NCBI RefSeq assembly: GCF_003594875.1
Contig: NZ_QZEY01000008.1
Location: 62,001-126,000, forward strand
DNA: 64,000 nt
Direction: 5' to 3'
Source of the DNA: Bailinhaonella thermotolerans
GTDB lineage: Bacteria > Actinomycetota > Actinomycetes > Streptosporangiales > Streptosporangiaceae
Shown here in pieces: positions 25,869-35,142 of this stretch. Under the pieces are notes generated by a model. That model had not been told where the DNA came from and searched no databases. It was given only the letters and a program-made list of their open reading frames with translations. The position numbers and the translations under genes were made by a program. The first letter of the stretch is position 1, and every line of letters starts with the position of its first letter.

Positions 25869-27031
25869 TTCGCCGCCTCCAGTGGGGTGGGTACGTCCGC
25901 GGCGCCCACCACGGGCAGCCGCAGGGTGAAGGTGGATCCGGAGCCCTCCTTGCTCCAGACCGTCACGTCGCCGCCGTGCGAGACGGCGACGTGCTTGACG
26001 ATCGCCAGGCCCAGGCCGGTGCCCCCGGTGGCCCGGGAGCGGGCCGCGTCGACCCGGAAGAAGCGCTCGAAGATGCGTTCGAGCGCGCCCTCGGGGATGC
26101 CGATGCCCTGGTCGGTCACCGCGATCTCCAGGCGGTCCTGGACCTCGCGGACGTTGATGACCACGCGGGTGCGGTCGGGGCTGTAGGCGATCGCGTTGTC
26201 GATCAGGTTGCGCAGGGCGGTGACGAGCAGTTCCTCGTCGCCCCAGACCTGCTCGCCGGTCAGGCCGCCGATCACCAGCGCGATGTTCTTGGCCGAGGCG
26301 CGGGTGGAGCAGCCGTCCACGGCCTCGTGCACGACGGTGTCCAGATCGACGAGGCGGGGCGTGGGCATCGGCTCGCCGCCCTGGATCCGGGACAGCGTGA
26401 TCAGGTCCTGGACGAGGCTGGTCAGCCGGGTGGCCTCGTACTGCATGCGCCCGGAGAACCGGCGCACCGCCTCGGGGTCGTCGGCGGCGCCCTCGACCGT
26501 CTCGGCGAGCAGCGAGAGCGCGCCGATGGGGGTCTTCAGCTCGTGGCTGACGTTGGCCACGAAGTCCCGCCGGACCGCCTCGACGCGGTGACGCTCGGTC
26601 TGGTCCTCGGCGAGCACGAGCACGAGCCCGTGGGAGCCCAGCGGGGCCACCCGGACCGCGAAGCTCGTCCAGTCCTGGCCGAACTTGTTGCCGAGCACCT
26701 CGATCTCGGACTCGCGGATCTCGCCGTCCCTGCGCACCTGGCGGGCCAGCGCGAGCAGTTCGGCGACGACCAGCTCGTCCCCGCGCACCAGGCCGAAGGC
26801 GCGGGCGGCCGAGCTGGCGCGCAGCACCCGGTCGTCGGCGTCGAGCACGACCGCGGAGGAGGGCAGCACCGACAGCACCGAGGCGATGCCCGCCGGCAGC
26901 GCCGCGGCGCCCGGTTCGGCCTCCGCGTCCGCCCGGGACCGCGGCTCATTCGGCCGTATGGCGAGCACCGTGACCACCCCCACGACGAATCCGACCAGTG
27001 CGGTCATCACCGCCACCAGTTCTCCGTACAC
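25865..27031 (-). CDS. phoR: Phosphate-responsive sensor histidine kinase PhoR (SenX3-type)
   Basis: 388 residues, GTG start. One or two N-terminal membrane segments (about 7-26) with almost no extracellular loop, then a PAS-like domain (about 50-145), HisKA with His163 in FVANVSHELKTPIGALSLL and an HATPase domain. The short sensor region is typical of SenX3/PhoR, which sense phosphate through the transporter and PhoU rather than directly. It is first in the phoR-phoP operon and divergent from phoU across a 123-bp region with PHO-box-like repeats. Confidence 0.92.
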
Positions 27032-27102
27032 GCTCCGATGCTAGGTGGGATTCGGCGCTTTGTTGCTGGTTGGTCGGTCCCTGAGCTTGGGTTTCCCGAA
27101 AA

Positions 27103-27135
27103 ATTCACCTTGGTGACGGATGTCGTTCACGGGTG
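27103..27135. promoter_or_regulatory. PHO-box-like direct repeats between phoR and phoU
   Basis: ATTCACC at 27103-27109 and GTTCACG at 27125-27131 are exactly 22 bp apart, two units of the 11-bp register of Streptomyces PHO boxes (GTTCACC repeats), with a degenerate unit TGACGGATGTC between them. The site lies about 20 bp upstream of the phoU start and about 70 bp from the phoR start, so PhoP could autoregulate phoR-phoP and control phoU. Confidence 0.6.
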
Positions 27136-27154
27136 GCGGAATAGCTTTGTCCGC

Positions 27155-27811
27155 ATGCGAGACGCTTTCCACGAAGAGCTCGACGGTCTCACCGACCGGC
27201 TCGTCGAGATGACGCGGGTGGTCCGGTCGGCCATGGCACGGGCGACGACGGCGCTGCTCGACGCCGACCTCCAGCTCGCCGAGGGGGTGATCTCCAAGGA
27301 CGCGGAGGTGGACCAGCTCTTCGCGGAGATCGAGGCCACGATATTCGAGCTGATGGCGCGCCAGCAGCCGGTGGCCGTCGACCTGCGGATGATGATCGTG
27401 GCGCTGCGGGTGGGCGCCGACCTGGAGCGCATGGGCGACATGGCCGAGCACGTCGCCAAGATCGCCCGGATGCGGCACCCGGACTCGGCGATCCCGCCGG
27501 AGCTGCGCGCGACCATCCTGGAGATGGGGCACATCGCCGAGCGCCTGGTCACCAAGGCCGGGACGTGCATCGCCACGCGCGACGTGTCCACGGCGCTGGA
27601 GCTGGAGACCGACGACGACGCGATGGACAAGCTGCACCGGCGGCTGTTCCACGTGCTCATGGCCCCCGAGTGGAAGCACGGCGTGGAGCCCGCGGTGGAC
27701 GTCACGCTGGCCGGGCGGTACTTCGAACGCTACGCGGACCACGCGGTGCGCGTGGCCCGCAGCGTCGTCTACCTGGTCACGGGGAACCGGGCGCCGCAGG
27801 CCCAGGGGTGA
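27155..27811 (+). CDS. phoU: Phosphate-signalling protein PhoU
   Basis: 218 residues from ATG 27155. Two three-helix PhoU repeats are visible, each with the E/D-x-x-x-D metal-cluster motif: LRVGADLERMGDMAEHVAKI in the first and FERYADHAVRVARSVVYLVTG in the second. PhoU transmits transporter status to PhoR and represses the phosphate regulon when phosphate is ample. It is divergent from phoR, as in Streptomyces. No pst genes are within the window. Confidence 0.93.
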   Translation: MRDAFHEELDGLTDRLVEMTRVVRSAMARATTALLDADLQLAEGVISKDAEVDQLFAEIEATIFELMARQQPVAVDLRMMIVALRVGADLERMGDMAEHVAKIARMRHPDSAIPPELRATILEMGHIAERLVTKAGTCIATRDVSTALELETDDDAMDKLHRRLFHVLMAPEWKHGVEPAVDVTLAGRYFERYADHAVRVARSVVYLVTGNRAPQAQG

Positions 27812-27838
27812 TCCCCGGCAGGCCCGCCCGCCCTGTTC

Positions 27839-28582
27839 TCACTTGCCCTGGTTCTTGACGGCCTCGATGGCGGCCTGGGCGGCGTCCGGGTCGAGGTAGG
27901 TGCCGCCCTGCTTGACCGGGAGGTAGTTCTCGTCCAGGTCGTAGAGCAGCGGGATGCCGGTCGGGATGTTCAGGCCGGCGATCTCGTCGTCGGAGATCTT
28001 GTCCAGGTGCTTGACCAGGGCCCGCAGCGAGTTGCCGTGGGCGACCACCAGGACGGTGCGGCCGGAGGCCAGGTCCGGCACGATCGAGTCGTACCAGTAC
28101 GGCAGCAGGCGCTCGACGACGTCCTTGAGGCACTCGGTCCGCGGGATGAGCTCCTGCGGCAGGGTCGCGTAGCGCACGTCCTGGACCTGCGACATCTCGT
28201 GGCCGTCGGGCAGCGGCGGCGGCGGGGTGTCGTAGGAGCGGCGCCAGAGCATGAACTGCTCGTCGCCGAACTCCTCGCGGGTCTGGGCCTTGTTCTTGCC
28301 CTGGAGCGCGCCGTAGTGCCGCTCGTTGAGCCGCCAGGACCGGCGCACGGGCAGCCAGAGCAGGTCCGCCTCGCCCAGCGCGGCGTTGGCGGTCTGGATC
28401 GCCCGGGTCAGGACCGAGGTGTGCACGACGTCCGGCATGACGTCGTTGTCCACGAGGAGCCGCCCGCCCCTGCGGGCCTCCTCCATGCCCTTCTCGGACA
28501 GGCCGACGTCCACCCACCCGGTGAACAGGCCTTCCGCGTTCCACACGCTCTCGCCATGTCGCAGCAGCACCAATGTCGCCAT
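27839..28582 (-). CDS. gpmA: 2,3-bisphosphoglycerate-dependent phosphoglycerate mutase
   Basis: 247 residues. The catalytic N-terminus [20 protein letters not shown] (His9), [20 protein letters not shown] and the second His in [18 protein letters not shown] are all present, and the length is typical of cofactor-dependent mutases. It interconverts 3- and 2-phosphoglycerate in glycolysis. It is on the same strand as mshA and the YbjN-like gene, about 160 bp downstream. It converges on phoU with a gap of only 27 bp. Confidence 0.95.
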   Translation of the reverse strand: MATLVLLRHGESVWNAEGLFTGWVDVGLSEKGMEEARRGGRLLVDNDVMPDVVHTSVLTRAIQTANAALGEADLLWLPVRRSWRLNERHYGALQGKNKAQTREEFGDEQFMLWRRSYDTPPPPLPDGHEMSQVQDVRYATLPQELIPRTECLKDVVERLLPYWYDSIVPDLASGRTVLVVAHGNSLRALVKHLDKISDDEIAGLNIPTGIPLLYDLDENYLPVKQGGTYLDPDAAQAAIEAVKNQGK

Positions 28583-28745
28583 GGCCGAAGCCTATCGGCG
28601 CCGCCGCGCCACGCCCTCCACGGCCCGTGCCCCGCGCGCCCCCCGCGCCGGGTACCCCCGCGGGGTTGGGAGGGCTTGTCCACAGAACGCGGCTCGGGCG
28701 CCTCGCGGGGCGGGGCGGGGGGCGAGCATCGGGGGCATGCGGATG

Positions 28746-29237
28746 TCAGTCGGCCGGTTGGGCGAAGCGGGCGAAGGCCTGGAGGTTGGCGGTGGACTCG
28801 CCGCGCTTGAGGCGCCATTCCCACTCGCGCCTGATCGAGGAGGCGAAGCCGATCTCCAGGGCACGGTCGAAGTTCTCGTCCGAATACGTCAGGACGCAGC
28901 CGAGGAGGCGGTCGATCTCCTCGGGGGTGACGGCCGGGAGCGGGATCCGCCCGACGAGGTAGACGTCGCCCACCGGGTCGAGGGTGAAGCTCACGCCGTA
29001 CATCGAGCCGTTCTTGGTGAGCAGCCAGCGGTAGAACTCCTCGTGGTTCTCGTCCGGCTGGCGGCAGAAGAACGCCTCGACGTGCAGCGCCTGGTCGCCG
29101 ACGATGAGCCAGGTCATGGTGGCGAGCTTGTGCTGCCCGGGCAGCTTGGCCAGGAAGGCGCCGGGGCGCGGCCGCTCATAGGAGATCTCGGCGGCCTTGA
29201 GCGTCTCCTCGATCACCTCGGCGGGGCCGGCGCTCAT
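28746..29237 (-). CDS. YbjN domain protein
   Basis: 163 residues. The segment [20 protein letters not shown], a polar [20 protein letters not shown] and [20 protein letters not shown] match the YbjN (type III secretion chaperone-like) fold seen beside mshA in many actinobacteria. The biochemical role is unknown. The ATG overlaps the mshA stop (ATGA), so translation is coupled and it should be induced with mshA by thiol stress. Confidence 0.85.
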   Translation of the reverse strand: MSAGPAEVIEETLKAAEISYERPRPGAFLAKLPGQHKLATMTWLIVGDQALHVEAFFCRQPDENHEEFYRWLLTKNGSMYGVSFTLDPVGDVYLVGRIPLPAVTPEEIDRLLGCVLTYSDENFDRALEIGFASSIRREWEWRLKRGESTANLQAFARFAQPAD

Positions 29238-30535
29238 TGGTTGGCCACCAGGGGAAGGGTGCTGTTCTCGACCATGGCTCCGGTATATACCTCCGCGAGC
29301 CTGCCCGCCGTCGCGGACCAGCCGAACATCGACGCGTGCGCGATCGCCGCCCGGCCCAGCTCGTCGCGCCAGGCGGGCTCGCGGGTGAAGCGCAGCAGCG
29401 CCCGCGCCCAGTCGCCCGGGTCGTGCCCGTCCACGAGCACGCCGGTGATGCCGTCGCGCACGGCCGTGCGCAGCCCGCCGACCGAGGCGGCGGCGACGGG
29501 GGTGCCGCAGGCCTGCGACTCCAGCGCGACCAGGCCGAACGACTCGTTGTACGACGGCACGACGGTCACGGTCGCGGCGCGATACCAGTCGGCGAGGTCG
29601 GCCTGCGGCATCGGCGGCTCGTTCCGCACGACGTCCTCGATGCCGAGGGAGGCGGCCAGCTCGCGCAGCCGGTCGGGCTGGCACAGGCCGGCGCCGCTCA
29701 GGCCGCCGACGCAGGTCACGACGAGGCGGGAGCGCAGCGACGGGTCGGCCTCGAGCATGCGGGCGGCGGCCTGCAGGAGCACGTCCGGGCCCTTGAGCGG
29801 CTGGATGCGGCCGACGAAGAGCAGCACCACGGCGTCCCTGGGCAGGCCGAGCCGGTCACGGGCCCCGCCCTGCTCGCCGGGCTGGAAGGTGCCCAGGTTC
29901 ACGCCGGGGTTGACGACGGCGACCCGCTCGGGCGCCGCGCCGTACAACGAGATCAGCTCGGCGGCCTCGGCGTCGGTGTTGGCGATCAGCCGGTCGGCGA
30001 CGTCCACGACCTGCTCCTCGCCGATGACGCGCGCGGCGGGCTCGGGCTTGTCGCCCTCGGCCAGGGCGAGGTTCTTCACCTTGGCCATGGTGTGCATCGT
30101 GTGCACGAGCGGCACGCCCCAGCGTTCCTTGGCCAGCCAGCCGACCTGCCCGGACAACCAGTAGTGCGAGTGGATCACGTCGTAGTACCCGGGCTCGTAC
30201 ATCGCCTCGGTGCGCAGCACGCCGGACAGGAACGCGCAGAGCTGGGCGGGCAGTTCGTCCTTGGCCAGTTCCTCGTACGGCCCGGCGGTGACGTGGCGCA
30301 CGAGCACGCCGGGGGCCAGCTCGGTCACCGGCGGCTGGTCGCGCGCGGTGTGCCGGGTGAAGATCTCCACCTCGACGCCCAGGTGGGCCAGGCGCTTGGC
30401 GACCTCGACGATGTAGACGTTCATGCCGCCCGCGTCCCCGGTCCCCGGCTGGTCGAGGGGAGAGGTGTGCACGCTGATCGTCGCCACCCGGTTGACGCGA
30501 CGTCTTGACACACCTGCTCGCGGTGCGAACGGCAC
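29234..30535 (-). CDS. mshA: D-inositol-3-phosphate glycosyltransferase, mycothiol biosynthesis
   Basis: 433 residues, GTG start with GGAGG upstream. GT4 GT-B features: N-terminal [20 protein letters not shown] with [15 protein letters not shown], the UDP-binding region [17 protein letters not shown] and the nucleotide-binding [20 protein letters not shown]. It joins GlcNAc to inositol-3-phosphate, the first committed step of mycothiol synthesis. This marks the organism as mycothiol-producing. A SigR-consensus promoter lies at 30558-30587. Confidence 0.94.
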   Translation of the reverse strand: MPFAPRAGVSRRRVNRVATISVHTSPLDQPGTGDAGGMNVYIVEVAKRLAHLGVEVEIFTRHTARDQPPVTELAPGVLVRHVTAGPYEELAKDELPAQLCAFLSGVLRTEAMYEPGYYDVIHSHYWLSGQVGWLAKERWGVPLVHTMHTMAKVKNLALAEGDKPEPAARVIGEEQVVDVADRLIANTDAEAAELISLYGAAPERVAVVNPGVNLGTFQPGEQGGARDRLGLPRDAVVLLFVGRIQPLKGPDVLLQAAARMLEADPSLRSRLVVTCVGGLSGAGLCQPDRLRELAASLGIEDVVRNEPPMPQADLADWYRAATVTVVPSYNESFGLVALESQACGTPVAAASVGGLRTAVRDGITGVLVDGHDPGDWARALLRFTREPAWRDELGRAAIAHASMFGWSATAGRLAEVYTGAMVENSTLPLVANQ

Positions 30536-30557
30536 GGGACACCACCTCCAACTTGCT

Positions 30558-30587
30558 CACAACCCAGCCAAGGTTGTGAGGATTCCC
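30558..30587 (-). promoter_or_regulatory. SigR (thiol-oxidative-stress) promoter of mshA
   Basis: On the minus strand GGGAAT is followed after exactly 18 bp by GTTGTG. This matches the SigR/SigH consensus GGAAT-N18-GTT. It ends about 22 bp before the mshA start codon. The -10 region is also one arm of the dyad CTCACAACC (30556-30564) / GGTTGTGAG (30572-30580), which could add a regulator site or be coincidental. Confidence 0.8.
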
Positions 30588-30647
30588 CTGATATGTCGCG
30601 ATAGGCACCATAGGGGCTCCTGAGAAGGCGTCTGCCAGGATGTAAGC

Positions 30648-31391
30648 GTGACGAAGACAGCAGTGGTGACCGGCGCGAGCGGCGGCATCGGGGAGGCGAC
30701 CGCCAGGCGCCTCGCGGCCGAGGGTTTCGAGGTCGTGGCGGCGGCGCGGCGCCGCGAGAGGCTCGACAAGCTGGCGGCCGAGGTGCCCGGGATCACACCC
30801 GTGACGCTCGACGTGACGTCCCCGGAGTCGGTGGCGGCGCTGGCGGAGTTTTTGCCCTCGTGCGACGTGCTCGTGAACAACGCGGGCGGCGCGATCGGGC
30901 TGGAGCCGGTGGCCGAGGGCGACCCCGCCGACTGGCGGGCCATGTACGACTCGAACGTCATCGGCTCGCTGCGCGTCACCCAGGCGCTGCTGCCGAAGCT
31001 GCTGGCGTCCGGTGATGGCGTGATCGTGATGCTGACCTCGATCGCCGGGGAGGTGACCTACGAGGGCGGGGGCGGCTACACCGCCGCCAAGCACGCCCAG
31101 GCCGCGATGACCGAGACGCTGCGGCTGGAGCTGGTCGGGCGGCCGATCCGAATCGTGGAGGTCGCGCCCGGCATGGTCCACACCGAGGGCTTCTCGCTCA
31201 ACCGGTTCCGGGGCGACGCCGAGCGCGCCGCCAAGGTCTACGAGGGCGTGCCCGACCCGCTGACCGCCGACGACGTCGCCGACTGCATCGCCTGGTGCGT
31301 CACGCGTCCCGCGCACGTCAACATCGACAAGCTCGTCGTCAAGCCGCGCGCCCAGGCCGCCCCGCACAAGGTCCACCGCGTCACCGGCTGA
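30648..31391 (+). CDS. SDR-family NAD(P)-dependent oxidoreductase (YdfG-like)
   Basis: 247 residues, GTG start. The Rossmann motif VVTGASGGIGEATARRLAAE is followed by AAARRRERLD, whose Arg residues after beta-2 favour NADPH. NNAGG, SSIAG-like TSIAGE and the catalytic YTAAKHAQAAM (Tyr/Lys) are present. The order and the C-terminal ADDVADCIAWCVTRPAHVNI resemble the YdfG/serine-3-dehydrogenase group. The substrate is unknown. It is divergent from mshA and 24 bp upstream of a methyltransferase gene. Confidence 0.88.
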   Translation: MTKTAVVTGASGGIGEATARRLAAEGFEVVAAARRRERLDKLAAEVPGITPVTLDVTSPESVAALAEFLPSCDVLVNNAGGAIGLEPVAEGDPADWRAMYDSNVIGSLRVTQALLPKLLASGDGVIVMLTSIAGEVTYEGGGGYTAAKHAQAAMTETLRLELVGRPIRIVEVAPGMVHTEGFSLNRFRGDAERAAKVYEGVPDPLTADDVADCIAWCVTRPAHVNIDKLVVKPRAQAAPHKVHRVTG

Positions 31392-31415
31392 CCTGGCCGC
31401 GAGAGGGGTGAGGCC

Positions 31416-32201
31416 GTGCCCAGGCCGGTCGGGGAGATCACCCGGGGGACCACCGCCCCGAACCGCCTGCGCCGCGTGGACCGGTGGATCGCCGCCGTGT
31501 ACGGCCGCCGGCTGCCGGGGTCCCTGGTCGTGGACCTGGGGTACGGCGCCTCGCCGGTGACGACCCTGGAGATGTTCGTGCGGCTGCGCGCGGTGGCCCC
31601 GGACGTCTCCGTCGTCGGCGTCGAGATCGACCCGGAGCGGGTCGCGCAGGCGCTGCCGTACCAGCGGCCGGGGCTGTCGTTCCGGCTGGGCGGGTTCGAG
31701 CTGCCGGTGCCGCGCCCGCCCATGCTGGTGCGGGCGTTCAACGTGCTCCGGCAGTACGGCGAGGCCGAGGCGTGGACGTTCTGGGACTCGCTGCGGCGGC
31801 GCGTCCACCCGGACGGGGTGATCGTCGAGGGCACCTGCGACGAGCTCGGCCGCCGCGCCGTCTGGGTGGCCCTGGGCGCCGAAGGCCCGCGCACCGTCAC
31901 CTTCGCCGCCCGCCTCGCGGGGTTCACCCGCCCCTCCGACCTGGCCGAGCGCCTCCCCAAGACGCTGATCCACCGCAACGTCCCCGGCGAGCCGGTCCAC
32001 GCGTTCCTCACCGCCTGGGACCGCGCCTGGGACATCGCCGCCCCCTTCGGCGCGTACGGCAAGCGCGCCCGCTGGATCGCCGCCGCCGAGACCCTGGCCG
32101 CCACGTGGCCCGTGGCCGTGCGCCCGCCGCTGGGCGGCCGCCCCCGCTGGCGCCTCGGCGAGCTCACGGTCCCCTGGCCCGCCGTCGCCCCCCGCCCCTG
32201 A
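31416..32201 (+). CDS. Class I SAM-dependent methyltransferase-like protein
   Basis: 261 residues from GTG 31416. Motif I of the SAM-binding Rossmann fold is LVVDLGYGASPVTTLEMFVR, and the acidic residue after beta-2 is in VVGVEIDPERV. The post-motif segment FNVLRQYGEAEAW is recognisable, but canonical motif II/III residues are less clear. Substrate is unknown. It follows the SDR gene at 24 bp and is probably cotranscribed with it. The C-terminal 40 residues are Pro/Ala/Arg-rich. Confidence 0.78.
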   Translation: MPRPVGEITRGTTAPNRLRRVDRWIAAVYGRRLPGSLVVDLGYGASPVTTLEMFVRLRAVAPDVSVVGVEIDPERVAQALPYQRPGLSFRLGGFELPVPRPPMLVRAFNVLRQYGEAEAWTFWDSLRRRVHPDGVIVEGTCDELGRRAVWVALGAEGPRTVTFAARLAGFTRPSDLAERLPKTLIHRNVPGEPVHAFLTAWDRAWDIAAPFGAYGKRARWIAAAETLAATWPVAVRPPLGGRPRWRLGELTVPWPAVAPRP

Positions 32202-32432
32202 CCGCACCCCGCCGCGACCGCGCCGCGCCGAGGGCATCCGCATGACCGGTTCGCTGACACCCTGTGCTCAAAACCGCGTGATCGCCGCGAAGGGGCGCAC
32301 CGGGATCTTCCCGCTCTGGGCGGGGACGGCCGGGCAGGGGTGGGCGAAGGACTTCCGTGCCTGGGCTTGAGGGCCCGGCAGGAGAGCGGCCCCGGGCGTA
32401 CGCCGGGCCGTTTCCGCACGGCGCCCGGGGGG

Positions 32433-32951
32433 TCAGGCGCTGAGGGCGCGGGTGAAGGCTTGGTGGGCTTCGGGGGTGAAGAGGACGAAGCGGGCTTCGG
32501 TGACCGAGGTGGGGGTGTCCCGGACGGTGGTGATCGCGATGCGGGCGGCGTCGTCGATGGGCCAGCGGTAGACGCCGGCGGAGACGGCGGGGAAGGCCAC
32601 CGTGCGCGCGCCCAGCTCGTCGGCCACGCGGAGGGACTCGCGGTAGCAGGAGGCGAGGAGGGCGGAGCGGTCCTCCGACGCGGAGTGGACCGGGCCCACG
32701 GTGTGGATCACCCAGCGGGCGCGCAGCCTCCCGGCCGTGGTGGCGACGGCCTGGCCGGTGGGCAGCCCGTCCCGGTAGCGGGAGGCGCGCAGCTCACGGC
32801 ACTCGGCGAGGATCTCCGGGCCGCCCCGCCGGTGGATCGCGCCGTCCACCCCGCCCCCGCCGAGCAGGGAGGAGTTGGCCGCGTTCACGATCGCGTCGGC
32901 CTCCTCCTCGGTGATATCCCCGAGCTTGAGGGTGATGCGTGTCATGGTCAT
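32433..32951 (-). CDS. Macro-domain protein (O-acetyl-ADP-ribose deacetylase type)
   Basis: 172 residues, a single macro domain of MacroD type. ADAIVNAANSSLLGGGGVDG with AIHRRGGPEI is the ADP-ribose binding and catalytic loop, and AFPAVSAGVYRWPIDDAARI is the distal phosphate loop. It should hydrolyse O-acetyl-ADP-ribose or remove mono-ADP-ribose from acidic side chains. It is monocistronic and divergent from the siderophore operon. It is not obviously linked to iron. Confidence 0.92.
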   Translation of the reverse strand: MTMTRITLKLGDITEEEADAIVNAANSSLLGGGGVDGAIHRRGGPEILAECRELRASRYRDGLPTGQAVATTAGRLRARWVIHTVGPVHSASEDRSALLASCYRESLRVADELGARTVAFPAVSAGVYRWPIDDAARIAITTVRDTPTSVTEARFVLFTPEAHQAFTRALSA

Positions 32952-33022
32952 CCGCCTCCTCCCGCCGATTATGCCCAGGTCCGCGCGGACGCGCCCGGAC
33001 AGGGGGCTCCCGACCCTATCTC

Positions 33023-33041
33023 TTAGGTAAGGCTCTCCTAA
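33023..33041. promoter_or_regulatory. Iron box 1 (IdeR/DmdR1 operator)
   Basis: TTAGGTAAGGCTCTCCTAA is a 19-bp dyad with the TTAGG...CCTAA ends of the actinobacterial iron-box consensus. It lies 107 bp before dhbA and between the divergent macro-domain gene and the siderophore operon. Confidence 0.85.
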
Positions 33042-33074
33042 ATTTTGCCCCCATCTCCCTCTTGATGATCATAA

Positions 33075-33093
33075 TTAGGTAAGGCTAACCTAA
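33075..33093. promoter_or_regulatory. Iron box 2 (IdeR/DmdR1 operator)
   Basis: TTAGGTAAGGCTAACCTAA matches the canonical 19-bp iron box almost perfectly and starts 52 bp after box 1. It ends 37 bp before the dhbA start, where a bound repressor would block the promoter under iron-replete conditions. The surrounding DNA is markedly A/T-rich compared with the rest of the window. Confidence 0.92.
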
Positions 33094-33129
33094 ACGTTCG
33101 CACAAGGGTCATAAGCGGACGGAGGGTTC

Positions 33130-33900
33130 ATGGAGCCGGGCATCTCGGGGGCACACGCGTTCGTCACGGGGGCGGCGCGGGGTATCGGGGAGGCCGTGGC
33201 GCGCACCCTCGCCGGGTACGGCGCGAGACTCAGCCTCCTGGACCGCGACCCCGGCCCCCTGGCGCGCCTGGCCCGCGAGCTGGACACCCCGAGCGCCCAC
33301 GCCGCCGACGTCTCCGACGCCCGGGCGGTCGAGAAGGCGGTCGCGGAGGCCGAGGACCGGCTCGGCCCGATCGGGATCCTGGTCAACGTCGCCGGGGTGC
33401 TGCACACCGGCCCGGTCGCGGAGTTCGGCGACGAGGAGTGGGCGCGGACCTTCGCCGTGAACACCGGCGGCGTCTTCCACGTGTCCCGCGCCGTCGTCCG
33501 CCGCATGATCCCCCGCGCCGCCGGCGTGATCGTCACCGTGGCGTCCAACGCGGCCGGCGTGCCGCGCGCCGAGATGGCCGCCTACGCCGCGTCGAAGGCC
33601 GCCGCGACCATGTTCACCAAGTGCCTGGGGCTGGAGGTCGCGCGGTACGGCATCCGCTGCAACGTCGTCGCGCCCGGCTCCACCGACACCGCGATGCAGC
33701 GGGCCCTGTGGACGGACGACCGGGCCGCCGAGCGCGTGATCGCGGGCGTCCCCGAGGCGTACCGGACGGGCATCCCGCTCGGCCGCATCGCCGAGCCCGG
33801 GGACATCGCCGACGCCGTCGCCTTCCTCGCCTCCGACCGGGCCCGCCACATCACCATGCACGACCTGTACGTGGACGGAGGCGCGACCCTCCGCGCCTGA
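33130..33900 (+). CDS. dhbA: 2,3-dihydro-2,3-dihydroxybenzoate dehydrogenase
   Basis: 256 residues. SDR motifs: [29 protein letters not shown] and [20 protein letters not shown] (catalytic Tyr/Lys), with [16 protein letters not shown], a stretch characteristic of EntA/DhbA. It oxidises 2,3-dihydro-2,3-dihydroxybenzoate to 2,3-dihydroxybenzoate (DHB) using NAD. It is first in the iron-regulated operon dhbA-C-E-B-ArCP-NRPS; the next gene begins 27 bp on. Confidence 0.93.
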   Translation: MEPGISGAHAFVTGAARGIGEAVARTLAGYGARLSLLDRDPGPLARLARELDTPSAHAADVSDARAVEKAVAEAEDRLGPIGILVNVAGVLHTGPVAEFGDEEWARTFAVNTGGVFHVSRAVVRRMIPRAAGVIVTVASNAAGVPRAEMAAYAASKAAATMFTKCLGLEVARYGIRCNVVAPGSTDTAMQRALWTDDRAAERVIAGVPEAYRTGIPLGRIAEPGDIADAVAFLASDRARHITMHDLYVDGGATLRA

Positions 33901-33927
33901 TCATCCCCCACTCCCGAAGGAAGCCCC

Positions 33928-35142
33928 GTGATCCTCGCTCCCGACCTGGCAACCGCCGAGGACCTGCTCGCCGGCTATCCGGGCCCCGCGTCGTTCTTCT
34001 TCGCCTCCCCCCGGGGCGCCTTCCGCACCGACGGCGCCTACCTGACCGTCCCGCCGTCCCTGCGTCCCGACGCCCACGCCGACCTCCCCGGTCGCGTCGC
34101 CGCCGCGCTCGGGCTCGCCCGGGCGGCCGGGCACGAGTCCCCGATCGCGGTCGGCGCGATCCCGTTCGCCCCGACCGCCGACGCCGCCCTGGTCATCCCC
34201 GAGCGCGTACGGCGGGCCGCCCCCCTGGCCGGCCCGGACGCCGCCCCGCCGGACGATCCACGGCCGCCCGCCCCGCCGTACGGCCCGGCGGACCGGGGGG
34301 CGTACCGGGTGGAGGAGGTGCCGGGGCCGGGGGAGTACGCCGAGGCCGTACGGCGGGCCGTCGCGCGGATCGAGGACGGGGAGCTGCGGAAGGTCGTGCT
34401 GTCGCGGGCGCTGCGGGTCGTGGCGCGCGGCGGGCACGAGATCGGGCCGCTGGTGGCGGCGCTGGCCGGGCGCGATCCACGGGCGTACACGTTCGCGGCG
34501 GACCTGGGCGGCGGGCGGACGCTGCTGGGGGCCAGCCCCGAGCTGCTGGTGACCAGGACCGGCGGGAAGGTGGTCGCCAACCCGCTGGCCGGCTCGGCCC
34601 CGAGGTCGGCGGACCCGGAGGAGGACCGGCGGCGGGCGGAGGCGCTGCTGGCCTCGGCCAAGGACCGGCACGAGCACGCCCTGGTCGTGGACGCGGTCGC
34701 CGACGCGCTGCGCCCCCTGTGCACCGCGCTGGACGTGCCCGCCGAGCCGGAGCTGATCCGCACCGCCGCCATGTGGCACCTGTCCACGGTGGTCGAGGGC
34801 GTGGCGGCGCCCGGCGTGACCTCGCTGGCCCTGGCCACCGCCCTGCACCCGACCCCCGCCGTCTGCGGCACCCCGGTCGAGGCGGCGCGCACGGCGATCG
34901 CCGAGCTGGAGCCGTACGACCGGGGCTTCTACACCGGGATGGTCGGCTGGGAGGACGCCGACGGCGACGGCGAGTGGGTGGTCACGATCCGCTGCGGCGT
35001 CGCCGAGGGAGACCGCCTGGACCTCTACGCCGGGGCGGGGATCGTCGGCGCGTCCGACCCGGCGGCCGAGGTGGCCGAGACCGGCGCCAAGTTCCGCACG
35101 ATGCTGACCGCCCTCGGCCTGGAGACCGCCGATGCCCGCTGA
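33928..35142 (+). CDS. dhbC: Isochorismate synthase
   Basis: 404 residues, GTG start. Chorismate-utilising enzyme motifs: [37 protein letters not shown] with [21 protein letters not shown] and [14 protein letters not shown]. It converts chorismate to isochorismate with Mg2+. The presence of isochorismatase and DhbA downstream argues for a DHB branch rather than salicylate synthesis. The N-terminal ~110 residues include a Pro/Ala/Gly insert ([12 protein letters not shown]) encoded by GCCGTACGGC-type repeat DNA. The stop overlaps dhbE by 11 bp. Confidence 0.93.
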   Translation: MILAPDLATAEDLLAGYPGPASFFFASPRGAFRTDGAYLTVPPSLRPDAHADLPGRVAAALGLARAAGHESPIAVGAIPFAPTADAALVIPERVRRAAPLAGPDAAPPDDPRPPAPPYGPADRGAYRVEEVPGPGEYAEAVRRAVARIEDGELRKVVLSRALRVVARGGHEIGPLVAALAGRDPRAYTFAADLGGGRTLLGASPELLVTRTGGKVVANPLAGSAPRSADPEEDRRRAEALLASAKDRHEHALVVDAVADALRPLCTALDVPAEPELIRTAAMWHLSTVVEGVAAPGVTSLALATALHPTPAVCGTPVEAARTAIAELEPYDRGFYTGMVGWEDADGDGEWVVTIRCGVAEGDRLDLYAGAGIVGASDPAAEVAETGAKFRTMLTALGLETADAR

